Positions 1 through 7,331 are shown, numbered from the stretch's first letter. The stretch is DNA of 17,754 bases from Syntrophomonas sp. UBA5288 (GCA_002408445.1 DHSK01000167.1:1-17754), one strand, 5' to 3'. Notes: generated from the sequence alone by a model not told the origin. A program made the numbers and translations.

Positions 1-105
1 CTGGCTATCGTCAAACATATTGTAGAATCTCATGGTGGCGATGTATTCGTGGAAAGTAATATTGGCAAGGGTTCTACTTTTGGGGTAACATTTTTAACGG
101 TATAA
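1..105 (+). CDS. Sensor histidine kinase, C-terminal end (partial)
   Basis: This is the last 34 codons of a gene that begins before the window. The reading frame starts at base 1 and ends at TAA 103-105. The peptide LAIVKHIVESHGG followed by a GKGSTFGVTF stretch is the usual end of a HisKA/HATPase_c sensor kinase: the G2-box helix, then the final strands of the ATP-binding fold. The family autophosphorylates on histidine and passes the phosphate to a response regulator. The sensor part is outside the window, so the stimulus cannot be judged. It ends 43 nt before the likely start of the HlyD-like gene, so the two may share a transcript. Confidence 0.9.
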   Translation: MAIVKHIVESHGGDVFVESNIGKGSTFGVTFLTV

Positions 106-148
106 GCTGAATTTTGTACACCTGTTGAGAATAATCGGGGGGAGAAGT

Positions 149-1069
149 TTGTTAAGTCGGCAGGAGAGATTGCACAGGCGTGAAAAAAGCAGGCGGATAC
201 TTAAATGGATAATTATTGCCGGTCTGAGTCTGGTAATTATATTTTTGATAGTTCAAATCTACCATCGTACGGTAGAAAGCATTACCAGGCATAATCGTGA
301 GATAGTTGAAGCCAGGACGGGGTTTATGGAAAAGACCTGTCAGGCGGATGCTGTCATTCTGAATGATGAAAAAACTTATTATGCGCCTGGTGAAGGATAT
401 TTTGAAAACTCCATATATGAAGGTGAAAAGGTCCGGAATGGTTCTGAAGCGGGCAGTTTTGTCCCGGTGAATGGTAATCGGGTGACAGTAAACGTTCCTG
501 CTACCGGGATATATACTCAGCATACCGATGGTCTGGAAAAAGTATTTGAAAATACTTCCCTCATCGAACCCGGACCGGATACTTTTGAATATCAGATTAA
601 AGTTTATGGACAGGACGGACATTATTATGAGGGTGACCCCGTATTCAAAATCATAAATAATATTAAACCGGCTGAAATGCTGGTACACATATCCGAAAAA
701 TCTCCCCAAGTGATTCATAAAGATGATAATCTGGTACTGCGCTATAAAGACGTTGAATTGGGCCAAGCCCGGGTACAAAAAATTCAGTATTTGGACCATC
801 AATACTATTTATATTTAAAGTGCCAGGAATATAATCAGTTACTGACTAAATATCGTAATATTGCTTTAACCATAGTATTTGATCATAAAGAAGGAATCAT
901 TATTCCCGCCCAAGCGCTCAAGATTAAGGACGAAGAAAAAGGAGTATATTGTATTAAAGACGAAGAAATTTATTTTAAACCGGTTAAAATTCTCGAAAAG
1001 CAGAATAGCCTGGCATTAGTGAAAGGTTTGGATAATAATGAGATGGTCGTGGTGAATGCCGGACCATAG
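149..1069 (+). CDS. HlyD-like single-pass membrane protein (efflux adaptor family)
   Basis: About 306 residues. I place the start at TTG 149 behind GGGGAG (139-144), a short 4-nt spacing; an in-frame TTG at 125 would add eight residues without a clear ribosome-binding site. The N-terminus is basic, followed by one membrane segment at about residues 20-38 (WIIIAGLSLVIIFLIVQIY). The remainder is extracellular, with beta-rich barrel-sandwich and adaptor-like repeats and a C-terminal segment (IIIPAQALKI, then YCIKDEEIYFKPVKIL) typical of the last domain of HlyD/RND-type adaptors. Such proteins normally bridge an inner-membrane exporter and an outer partner, but no exporter gene lies nearby. It is followed directly by yggS and sepF, so a role at the envelope or division site is possible. 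That role is inference; the family assignment is moderate because sequence conservation is low. Confidence 0.7.
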   Translation: MLSRQERLHRREKSRRILKWIIIAGLSLVIIFLIVQIYHRTVESITRHNREIVEARTGFMEKTCQADAVILNDEKTYYAPGEGYFENSIYEGEKVRNGSEAGSFVPVNGNRVTVNVPATGIYTQHTDGLEKVFENTSLIEPGPDTFEYQIKVYGQDGHYYEGDPVFKIINNIKPAEMLVHISEKSPQVIHKDDNLVLRYKDVELGQARVQKIQYLDHQYYLYLKCQEYNQLLTKYRNIALTIVFDHKEGIIIPAQALKIKDEEKGVYCIKDEEIYFKPVKILEKQNSLALVKGLDNNEMVVVNAGP

Positions 1070-1092
1070 GTAATAAAAAGGGGATGTAATCA

Positions 1093-1779
1093 ATCGACAC
1101 TATAGTTTACAATATTAATCAAATAAGACAGCAAATTAAGAATGCGGCTTGCCTCAGCGGACGCGACGAGTCCGGTATCAAACTGGTGGCGGTTACCAAA
1201 ACGGTAGATTATGATGCAGCCCGGGAGTGTTATGAAGCTGGAGTCGAAGATTTGGGAGAAAACCGGGTTCAGGAACTGAACCGCAAAATACCGCATATAC
1301 CTCAGGCCAAGTGGCATCTCATCGGCCGTCTGCAAACTAATAAAGTTAAGGATATTGTCGGAAAAGTAGTTTTGATTCACTCTATGGACAGCTGGCATCT
1401 GGCTGAAGAAATTAATAAGAGGTACCAGCAGGCAGGTTTGTATGCACCGGTATTATTACAGGTCAATGTATCCGGAGAGCAGCAAAAAGCAGGGGTTAAT
1501 CCCAATGAAGTAGAATCTTTTCTTGATTCGGTGGGAGAATTAAAGGCTCTACGGATTAAGGGTCTGATGACTATTGCTCCGGAGGTTGAAAATTCTGAGG
1601 AAACCAGACCGGTTTTCCGCGAACTTTATGAGCTTAAACGCAGTGCCGCGAATAAAAAGTTTAAAAATGTAGAAATGGATTTCTTGTCCATGGGCATGTC
1701 CCAGGACTATGAGATAGCTGTTCAAGAGGGCTCCAATATAGTTAGAATAGGAAGTGCAATCTTCAGGCATAACAATTGA
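1093..1779 (+). CDS. yggS: YggS/YlmE-type PLP-binding protein (PLP homeostasis), probable ATC start
   Basis: YggS/PLPBP proteins bind pyridoxal 5'-phosphate in a TIM-barrel fold like the alanine racemase N-domain and help maintain vitamin B6 and amino-acid homeostasis. Family motifs are clear: LVAVTKT with the PLP lysine, GENRVQEL, WHLIGRLQTNK, LLQVNVSGE, GLMTIAP, LSMGMSQDYEIAV and VRIGSAIFR. No ATG, GTG or TTG is in frame between the stop at 1087 and GTG 1186, and the GTG would put the PLP lysine at position 5 and remove the first helix and strand. ATC at 1093 has AGGGG (1079-1083) 9 nt upstream, gives 228 residues and places the lysine at position 36, as I recall for E. coli YggS. The gene sits between the HlyD-like gene and sepF, as ylmE does in Bacillus. 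Confidence 0.9.
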   Translation: MDTIVYNINQIRQQIKNAACLSGRDESGIKLVAVTKTVDYDAARECYEAGVEDLGENRVQELNRKIPHIPQAKWHLIGRLQTNKVKDIVGKVVLIHSMDSWHLAEEINKRYQQAGLYAPVLLQVNVSGEQQKAGVNPNEVESFLDSVGELKALRIKGLMTIAPEVENSEETRPVFRELYELKRSAANKKFKNVEMDFLSMGMSQDYEIAVQEGSNIVRIGSAIFRHNN

Positions 1780-1809
1780 TCTTTTTATGCTGGAAAGGAG
1801 GAAAGTATA

Positions 1810-2241
1810 GTGGGGTTTATGGACAATGTATGGACATGGTTTGGGGTGCAATCGGAGGTGAAGGAAGAAATTGTGGAACTTCCGGAATCATCTTCGGTAG
1901 ACAATAAGCGTACCCTGGCCAACGTGGTCAGCATCAGCACCAATAAAAATTTCAAAGTAGTAGTATGTGAACCGGAAACCTTTGATGAGGTACAGGTACT
2001 GGCTGACCATCTTAAAAATCGTAAGCAAATAATACTCAACTTTGAACATACTGCACCGGAAGTATCCCAAAAAATTATTGATTTTATCAGTGGGACGACC
2101 TATGCTTTGGAGGGGAACAGTCAGCAACTGGGCAACAATATGTTTATCTTTACCCCCAGCAATGTTGAAATATCCAAAGACCATCGTATGCTGATGCGCA
2201 AAACGGGAATGGTGAGCAAGCCCCTCGGGGGTGAAAAATAG
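1810..2241 (+). CDS. sepF: Cell division protein SepF
   Basis: SepF binds FtsZ and the membrane, bundles FtsZ filaments and supports septum formation in Gram-positive bacteria. The 143-residue product begins with a short amphipathic membrane-targeting helix (MGFMDNVWTWFGV), continues with an acidic linker to about residue 45, and ends with the globular SepF/YlmF domain (from FKVVVCEPETFDEV through IIDFISGTTYAL to NMFIFTPSNVEI). The start is GTG 1810, 8 nt after a perfect AAGGAGG (1795-1801). It lies 30 nt after yggS, and its stop codon shares one base with the proC start, so translation is probably coupled. Confidence 0.96.
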   Translation: MGFMDNVWTWFGVQSEVKEEIVELPESSSVDNKRTLANVVSISTNKNFKVVVCEPETFDEVQVLADHLKNRKQIILNFEHTAPEVSQKIIDFISGTTYALEGNSQQLGNNMFIFTPSNVEISKDHRMLMRKTGMVSKPLGGEK

Positions 2242-3047
2242 TGAAACCGGTACTGGGCATAATCGGATGTGGACGTATGGCCTATGCTCTGGTAAAAGGC
2301 ATATATGAAGATGCCGGTGAAAATTATGCAGGGATTCGGGTCAGTGATCCAGATCCAGATCGGACCGGACTTTTTGCCCGCGAATTTGGAGCGCAAGCAG
2401 GAAATAATTATGACACTGTAGTTACTTCTGATGTTATACTGCTGGCGGTAAAACCCGGCATGGTAAATACCATACTCGACGAGACCGGAGGTGCCTGGAA
2501 CGAGTCCAAACTTCTGATTTCTATCGCGGCAGGTATTTCAACGTTGGCCATCGAACAGAAACTGGGTGTGGAAATACCGGTAGTAAGAGTTATGCCGAAT
2601 ACACCCTGTCTGGTAGGTGAAGGTGCGTCCGCCATCAGCGCGGGGCAAAATGCGGGAGCCAATCATCTGGCTTTGGTTCAACAGATGCTCGATAGTGTAG
2701 GAATAACCGTGCTGATTGATGAGAGTTACATGGATGCGGTTACGGCTGTATCAGGCAGCGGACCGGCTTATGCCTATCTGGTGGCGGAAGCCATGATTGA
2801 TGCCGGTGTTCAGGCGGGTCTAAGTTCAGAAATGGCCCGACAGCTGGTTATTCATACTATCAAGGGCAGTATGACTATGCTGGAAAAGACCGGGGAGCAT
2901 CCGGCTGTGCTTAAGGCACAGGTTTGCTCTCCCGGAGGCACTACCATTGCCGCCGTACGCCAATTGGAAGAAAACGGTCTGCGCAAGGCCTTTTTTAACG
3001 CGGTAGAGAAAGCCCGGGAGAAATCAATCGAACTGGGCCAACATTAA
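2241..3047 (+). CDS. proC: Pyrroline-5-carboxylate reductase
   Basis: ProC reduces 1-pyrroline-5-carboxylate to L-proline with NAD(P)H, the last step of proline synthesis in the cytoplasm. The 268 residues match the family length. The N-terminal Rossmann fold shows GIIGCGRMA (residues 6-14), followed by the conserved RVMPNTP (116-122). The C-terminal dimerisation and active-site domain has AVSGSGPAY (169-177) and SPGGTTIAAV (230-239). The GTG start at 2241 overlaps the sepF stop by one base. proC between sepF and yggT is a recurring arrangement in Clostridia, so its link to the division cluster may reflect only cotranscription. Confidence 0.97.
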   Translation: MKPVLGIIGCGRMAYALVKGIYEDAGENYAGIRVSDPDPDRTGLFAREFGAQAGNNYDTVVTSDVILLAVKPGMVNTILDETGGAWNESKLLISIAAGISTLAIEQKLGVEIPVVRVMPNTPCLVGEGASAISAGQNAGANHLALVQQMLDSVGITVLIDESYMDAVTAVSGSGPAYAYLVAEAMIDAGVQAGLSSEMARQLVIHTIKGSMTMLEKTGEHPAVLKAQVCSPGGTTIAAVRQLEENGLRKAFFNAVEKAREKSIELGQH

Positions 3048-3066
3048 TTTGAGGGAGGATAACCGA

Positions 3067-3336
3067 TTGGGTTCTTACCAAATTGTACAACTGGTAGATT
3101 TAGTATTTGAAGTTCTGGTATGGTTGATCATAATCAGGTGTGTTCTGTCATTTGTCCGACATGATCCCTACCAGCCCATAATAAGATTTATATATGATGT
3201 GACTGAATGGGTAATGGCCCCATTTAGAAAGATTATACCAACGGCCGGGATGATCGATTTTTCGCCTATCATTGCGGTGCTGGCAGTGGAACTGGTGCGC
3301 CGCATAGTAATGCGGTTGCTTTTGCTGTTTCTGTAA
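3067..3336 (+). CDS. yggT: YggT/YlmG family membrane protein
   Basis: A small hydrophobic protein of about 89 residues. The TTG at 3067 is preceded by GGGAGGA (3053-3059) with a 7-nt gap. A TTG at 3049 would add six residues but lies upstream of that ribosome-binding site. Two membrane segments are visible, near residues 8-28 and 62-87, joined by a conserved loop containing RCVLSFVRHDPYQP and a V-x-APFRKIIP stretch, the hallmark of YggT/YlmG. The biochemical role is not established. In Bacillus (ylmG), and in chloroplast homologues, the family is linked to division or nucleoid and plastid organisation. Its position after sepF and proC fits that cluster. Confidence 0.92.
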   Translation: MGSYQIVQLVDLVFEVLVWLIIIRCVLSFVRHDPYQPIIRFIYDVTEWVMAPFRKIIPTAGMIDFSPIIAVLAVELVRRIVMRLLLLFL

Positions 3337-3351
3337 TATAGGAGACCTGTT

Positions 3352-5262
3352 ATGTTGGAAAACAAATTAGAACTGCTGGCACCGGCAGGTAAGTGGGATG
3401 TATTGGAGAGTGTAGCTGCCGCAGGTGCGGATGCGGTATATCTGGGTGGCAAAAAATTCAACATGCGTATAATCAGGCCTGGCTTTAACTTTACCAATGA
3501 GGAACTGAAAAGAGCCGCCGAATTTTTACATGAGCGAAATAAAAAAATTTATGTAACCGTTAATAATCTGTATTTTGATTATGAACTGGCAGAACTGAAA
3601 GAATATCTATTTTTCCTTAACAGTATCAAGGTCGATGCATTAATCGTACAGGACATGGCTATGGTGGAAATGTTCCGGGAAATGAACATTTCCATTCCTT
3701 TGCATGCCAGTGTCCAGATGGGAATTGCGAACTTGGCCAGTGTTAAATACCTGGAAGAAAAGGGCTTTGAACGCGTTGTTCTATCCAAGAACTTAAGCCT
3801 GCGGGAAATAACCAGGATTCATGAAGGTTCCAGGCTGGGCATCGAGTTTTTTGCGCACGGGGAATTATGTGTAGCTCACACCGGCCACTGCTACATGAGC
3901 CAGCTTTTATTCGGTCAGAGCGGCAATCGCGGCAGTTGCAAGAAACCATGCCGCTGGAAATACCAGTTGCATAGGAAAGAAAGCGATGACCGTTTCAAAA
4001 ACTATTTGTCCAACAATGATTTATGTGTATACCCCTACCTGGCTGAAATGGTGCGGGCCGGGGTCACGTCCTTTAAAATAGAAGGACGCATGAAAAACAC
4101 CGATTATCTTATTCCTCTGATTACACACTACCGCAGAGCCATGGACCGTCTGATCGAAAACCCGCAGGACTACCAAACTGATTTAGCAGCAATGGATGAA
4201 CTGACGGAATCCCGGGTGCGGGATTATACCACCGGCCATTTCCTGAGCAGGCCGTCTTTGAAATCAATCGGAATGACCGGTGAACGCGAACCCTATTTTG
4301 ATACGGCTCCGGTTAAACTCCACCGATTGGTTGAAGATGACTATGCCTTGCCTGATGATATCCCGGTTGCCACAGCGGAGCTTACGGTTAAGGTGGCTAA
4401 TATGGATGCGCTGCAAAGATTAAAGGGGCATGGGGTTGACAATGTTATTCTGGCGCTGGAGGTATTCCGCCAAAACGGCAGTAAATGGGGATCTGAACTG
4501 CTGGAGGAGGCTGTGCAAGCGGCCCGGGCCAACGGACAAAAAGTCTATCTGGAAACGCCCGGGGTATTGACGGAAGATGATTGGCCTGTTTTCGAAAAGT
4601 ATGGCAAGACACGAACCCAAACAGCAGACGGGCTGATTGTTAATGATTATGGCAGCCTGCATTATTGGCGAAACTTATGGCCGGACCAGGAATACTGGGC
4701 AGGACCGGGCCTTAATATTACTAATTCCAAAGCCTTCCGGGACATTAAGAGGTGCGGTGTTAAAAGATTGGTTATGCCTTATGAGCTGGACGCAAGCCAG
4801 GTGAACGGCTTGCTGGAAGATAGAGCAGAACTTCAATTAATGGTTCAGGGACCTATCTGCGGAATGGTTACTGATCTATGCCTGGCCGGGTCCTTCAAGA
4901 ACCAGGACGAAAAGTGTGCCGGCTTTTGTACCCGGGGTGAGTATGCGCTGCTGGATGAACAAGGCCAAAAATACAACCTGAAATCAGATAGCAATTGTCG
5001 CAATTATCTGTATTACCCCTATGAACTATGTCTTTTGATGCACCTACCGGCACTGGCCGATATGGGTATAAAATGCTTTACGATTGAAGGCCAATACTAT
5101 AATCCTGATATACTGGAAGAAATAGTGGCAATATATGCCGATGCATTAGATAATATTGAGCACGGAGTATGGCGGCAGCACGGAAATTATCAGCGCCTGT
5201 TGCAACTAATACCGGCAGGTCTCACTGACAGACCGTTTATAACCCGCACTCAGTTGAAATAG
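3352..5262 (+). CDS. U32 family protein with two barrel-like halves (RlhA/TrhP-type RNA hydroxylation family)
   Basis: A 636-residue protein with an ATG start behind AGGAGA. The N-terminal half is a standard U32 module: ELLAPAGKWDVLESVAAAGADAVYLG at the start, HASVQMG near 118-124, and the signature FFAHGELCVAHTGHC to CKKPCRWKY with Cys173, Cys180, Cys196 and Cys200. The second half adds another barrel-like segment with its own cysteines (Cys503, Cys510, Cys522, Cys526 in a GPICG...DLC...C...C arrangement). U32 proteins were first called collagenases, but characterised members TrhP and RlhA act in tRNA and 23S rRNA hydroxylation, and UbiU/UbiV use Fe-S clusters. The cysteines therefore probably hold Fe-S centres. 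The exact substrate is unknown. The gene occupies the place that ylmH holds in Bacillus. Confidence 0.85.
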   Translation: MLENKLELLAPAGKWDVLESVAAAGADAVYLGGKKFNMRIIRPGFNFTNEELKRAAEFLHERNKKIYVTVNNLYFDYELAELKEYLFFLNSIKVDALIVQDMAMVEMFREMNISIPLHASVQMGIANLASVKYLEEKGFERVVLSKNLSLREITRIHEGSRLGIEFFAHGELCVAHTGHCYMSQLLFGQSGNRGSCKKPCRWKYQLHRKESDDRFKNYLSNNDLCVYPYLAEMVRAGVTSFKIEGRMKNTDYLIPLITHYRRAMDRLIENPQDYQTDLAAMDELTESRVRDYTTGHFLSRPSLKSIGMTGEREPYFDTAPVKLHRLVEDDYALPDDIPVATAELTVKVANMDALQRLKGHGVDNVILALEVFRQNGSKWGSELLEEAVQAARANGQKVYLETPGVLTEDDWPVFEKYGKTRTQTADGLIVNDYGSLHYWRNLWPDQEYWAGPGLNITNSKAFRDIKRCGVKRLVMPYELDASQVNGLLEDRAELQLMVQGPICGMVTDLCLAGSFKNQDEKCAGFCTRGEYALLDEQGQKYNLKSDSNCRNYLYYPYELCLLMHLPALADMGIKCFTIEGQYYNPDILEEIVAIYADALDNIEHGVWRQHGNYQRLLQLIPAGLTDRPFITRTQLK

Positions 5263-5327
5263 TTAATGCGAAGTTCTTAATACCCCAATCCCGGCATAAT
5301 CTACCTCATAGAAATAGTTGCATGCTG

Positions 5328-5357
5328 CTAACATGGAAGGTTAATCAAATTTATTAT
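5328..5357 (+). promoter_or_regulatory. Putative divIVA promoter overlapping an imperfect palindrome
   Basis: The 121-nt gap after the U32 gene is AT-rich. CTAACA (5328-5333) and TATTAT (5352-5357), 18 nt apart, resemble -35 and -10 boxes for the housekeeping sigma factor. The -10 lies inside an imperfect palindrome at 5343-5366, with arms AATCAA-TTTAT and ATAAA-TTGATT, one bulged A and a central T. That palindrome could be an operator or simply AT-rich DNA. The -35 match is modest. Confidence 0.4.
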
Positions 5358-5383
5358 AAATTGATTGGGCAGGGGGACTCATT

Positions 5384-5905
5384 ATGATTACAGGTATGGA
5401 AATCAGAAATCAACAGTTTCGGAAAAAAATTCGAGGCTATGATGAAGATGAGGTAAAGAATTTTTTAGCGCGTATAGCCGTAGATTATGAAAACATGTAC
5501 AGCGAAAATGCCAGACTCAAGGAGAATATTCAGCAGGTTCAATATGAACTGGATAAGTACCGCAAAATGGAAGAAACTATGAATAACAGCTTGATTCTGG
5601 CCCAGCAGACGGCCGAAGAATTTAAAACCAATGCGCGCCATGAGGCCGACCTCTATCTCAAAGAAGCCAAACAAAAGATAACCCAGATTCTCTCTGTATA
5701 TCAGGATGTTCTGAAACGCTTAAACATATTTAATGTTGAACTTAAAGCCCAGCTCAATGGTCAAATTGATTTGTTAGGCAAAAATCAGCAGAAGATCGAC
5801 GAGCTATCGGAGTTCTTTTACGGACGAGATTTCAAAGAATTATTGGAAGGTATGGAAAAAGTATCGCTTAAGGATGAAATCAATGCTCAAAGTGTCGGAA
5901 TATGA
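5384..5905 (+). CDS. divIVA: DivIVA domain cell-division/polarity protein
   Basis: DivIVA senses negative membrane curvature at septa and poles and recruits division, polar or envelope factors. The 173-residue product has the conserved N-terminal lipid-binding segment (EIRNQQFRKKIRGYDEDEVKNFLARI, residues 6-31), then a long heptad-rich coiled coil to about residue 150. ATG 5384 is preceded by AGGGGG (5371-5376). The protein reads through to 5905, overlapping the start of yggU by about 23 nt. It belongs to the sepF-yggT-divIVA cluster but appears to have its own promoter. DivIVA-like paralogues such as GpsB are shorter, so DivIVA is the better name. Confidence 0.93.
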   Translation: MITGMEIRNQQFRKKIRGYDEDEVKNFLARIAVDYENMYSENARLKENIQQVQYELDKYRKMEETMNNSLILAQQTAEEFKTNARHEADLYLKEAKQKITQILSVYQDVLKRLNIFNVELKAQLNGQIDLLGKNQQKIDELSEFFYGRDFKELLEGMEKVSLKDEINAQSVGI

Positions 5906-6170
5906 AAATGGGATACGGTTTGAAGTAAAGGTTCAGCCCCGAGCCTCTCAGAATCAGATAACCGGAGCGGTGGAAGGGGTCATGAAAGTACGGTTAAATT
6001 CACCGCCGGTGGACGGCAAGGCTAATCAAGCCTTGATCAACCTGTTGTCAAAAACTTTTAACGTTCCTAAAAAAAGTATAACCATTGTTCGAGGTGAAAC
6101 CAGCACCAGCAAATTAATACAGATAGCAGGATTAAATAAAGAAACTTTCATAAAACAAGCCGGTATTTGA
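5883..6170 (+). CDS. yggU: YggU/DUF167 family protein
   Basis: A 95-residue product of the small alpha/beta YggU family, whose structures are known but whose function is not. The family core is plain: RFEVKVQPRASQNQITG near the N-terminus, then KVRLNSPPVDGKANQALINLLSKTFNVPKKSITIVRGETSTSK. I chose ATG 5883 because AAGGA (5870-5874) lies 8 nt upstream; an in-frame ATG at 5874 would sit inside that site. It overlaps the 3' end of divIVA in another frame, implying translational coupling. YggT and YggU genes are often close in bacterial genomes, as here. Confidence 0.9.
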   Translation: MLKVSEYENGIRFEVKVQPRASQNQITGAVEGVMKVRLNSPPVDGKANQALINLLSKTFNVPKKSITIVRGETSTSKLIQIAGLNKETFIKQAGI

Positions 6171-6176
6171 GAGTTT

Positions 6177-6273
6177 AAGCCCAAGGGCAAGGCATTAAAG
6201 GAAGACCGTGATTGAGGCGTACATGAGTACGTTGATTGAACGATCTTCCCTTAATAACGCAGCTCTTGGGCTT
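6177..6273 (+). other. Large imperfect hairpin, possible structured RNA or dispersed repeat
   Basis: The yggU-lysO gap contains a long nested inverted repeat. Outer stem: AAGCCCAAGGGC (6177-6188) pairs with GCTCTTGGGCTT (6262-6273), 12 bp with one G-U. Middle stem: 6194-6209 pairs with 6240-6255, 14 of 16 positions. Inner stem: GCGTAC (6217-6222) pairs with GTACGT (6227-6232) around an ATGA loop. The middle and inner stems are separated by a symmetric 7x7 internal loop in which both strands carry GATTGA, allowing tandem G-A and U-U pairs. No T-run follows directly, so it is not a simple terminator; a T7 run comes at 6297-6303. It may be a noncoding RNA, a processing site or a copy of a dispersed palindromic repeat. 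Confidence 0.6.
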
Positions 6274-6323
6274 CTTTGACGTTCTGAGCCGGCTGGTTTT
6301 TTTACAATAATTCGGTTGCAACA

Positions 6324-6351
6324 TTATCCTGGGAAAAGGTCAAAATATAAT
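6324..6351 (+). promoter_or_regulatory. Putative lysO promoter
   Basis: A perfect -10 TATAAT (6346-6351) lies 16 nt after a weak -35 TTATCC (6324-6329). Transcription would start near 6358, leaving a leader of about 30 nt before the lysO ATG. That is too short for a lysine riboswitch, and none is recognisable. Confidence 0.5.
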
Positions 6352-6386
6352 ATTGAGTCGTAATTTTATGGAGGTATTTTATAGGT

Positions 6387-7277
6387 ATGTCCTTACCGTT
6401 TGCCTTTCTGCTGGTCGGATTTATATTATCGAAGCAATTAAAAAAATGGGCGGATGGCCTGATTCGATTCGGCCTGGTCATACTTTTAGCAGGCATGGGG
6501 GTTAATGTCGGCAGTGACCAGAAGCTTTTAAATGCAATTCCCCGGCTCGGATTTGAGTCACTGCTATATTGTTTTTTTACCTGTTTGGTAAGTATTTGTC
6601 TGGTATTGATCTGGGAAAAGCGCTTTCTCAAAGGATACACCTATGCTCATGCCGGATCTAAAAATAAGGATGTCGGAGAAGAGTATAAATTTATTACTCT
6701 GGTTATAATCTGCCTGTTTTTTGGTATAGTTATCGGGCGGCAAACCGATCTGCTTTCGGCACAGATTACTCATTACATAATAGAATCTGCCCTGGTAGCA
6801 ATATATATAGGTATTGGTATAACCATGCGTTTTGCCTTGAAAAGACTGGCCAGCAGCAAAAAATCTCTATATATTTATGGTATTTTACCTATTCTGATTA
6901 CGATAGGAAGCGTGCTGGGTGGGATTATAGCAGGTTATCTGAGCGGACAAAACCTGAAGTGGTCGGCTGCCATTGGAGGAGGTATGACCTATTATTCACT
7001 GGCTACAGCCATGATTACTGACCGGGCCGGACTTAATATTGGTTTAATTGCCTTTATTAGTAACTTTATGCGGGAAATACTCACATTTTTCTTTGCCCCC
7101 ATCATTGCCCGTTATTCCAATATGGCACCGATAGCAATGGGTGCAACCTCAACTATGGATACTACCCTCACTGTCATGAGAGAAAGTTTGCCTGAAAAAT
7201 ATACCCTGGTGGCATTTTTTAATGGGGTTATCCTTTCTTTCATCGTACCGTTGGTGCTGTTTATTATTCTTCAATAA
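6387..7277 (+). CDS. lysO: LysO family lysine exporter (DUF340)
   Basis: A 296-residue, strongly hydrophobic protein with about eight predicted membrane spans, the same length as E. coli LysO (YbjE), which exports L-lysine and toxic analogues. Family features include the N-terminal pair of helices (PFAFLLVGFILSKQLKKWADGLIRFGLVILLAGMGV), the GGGMTYYSLATAMITDRAG region aligning with the GFGWYSLSG region of LysO, the NFMREILTFFFAPI helix with its conserved R-E, and the late signature GATSTMDTTLTVM. The ATG at 6387 is preceded by GGAGG (6370-6374) with a rather long 12-nt spacing. It lies next to an amino-acid importer, so the two may handle related substrates. Substrate identity is inferred from the family. 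Confidence 0.83.
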   Translation: MSLPFAFLLVGFILSKQLKKWADGLIRFGLVILLAGMGVNVGSDQKLLNAIPRLGFESLLYCFFTCLVSICLVLIWEKRFLKGYTYAHAGSKNKDVGEEYKFITLVIICLFFGIVIGRQTDLLSAQITHYIIESALVAIYIGIGITMRFALKRLASSKKSLYIYGILPILITIGSVLGGIIAGYLSGQNLKWSAAIGGGMTYYSLATAMITDRAGLNIGLIAFISNFMREILTFFFAPIIARYSNMAPIAMGATSTMDTTLTVMRESLPEKYTLVAFFNGVILSFIVPLVLFIILQ

Positions 7278-7288
7278 TATCCTATCTA

Positions 7289-7331
7289 CTGACAAATAAA
7301 CATTGTTCATTTATACATCAATCAGTATAAT
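7289..7331 (+). promoter_or_regulatory. Promoter region of the amino-acid ABC transporter with inverted repeat
   Basis: Two overlapping promoter-like pairs are visible. The stronger is TTGTTC (7303-7308), 17 nt, TATAAT (7326-7331). The other is CTGACA (7289-7294), 16 nt, TTATAC (7311-7316). A perfect inverted repeat, TTATAC (7311-7316) and GTATAA (7325-7330) separated by 8 nt, lies across the downstream -10. It is a plausible operator for an amino-acid-responsive repressor, but no regulator gene is nearby. Confidence 0.5.

Noticed and set aside
152..802. Long open frame on the - strand (216 codons) opposite the HlyD-like gene
   Set aside because: It has no recognisable domain or ribosome-binding site and lies wholly opposite a better-supported gene.
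6224..6280. Short ORF starting at ATG 6224 (18 codons)
   Set aside because: It lies inside the hairpin, has no ribosome-binding site and stops at once; the base pairing explains the sequence better.
6177..6386. Lysine riboswitch upstream of lysO
   Set aside because: The conserved lysine-aptamer core sequences are absent, and the likely promoter lies downstream of the structured element, leaving only about a 30-nt leader.
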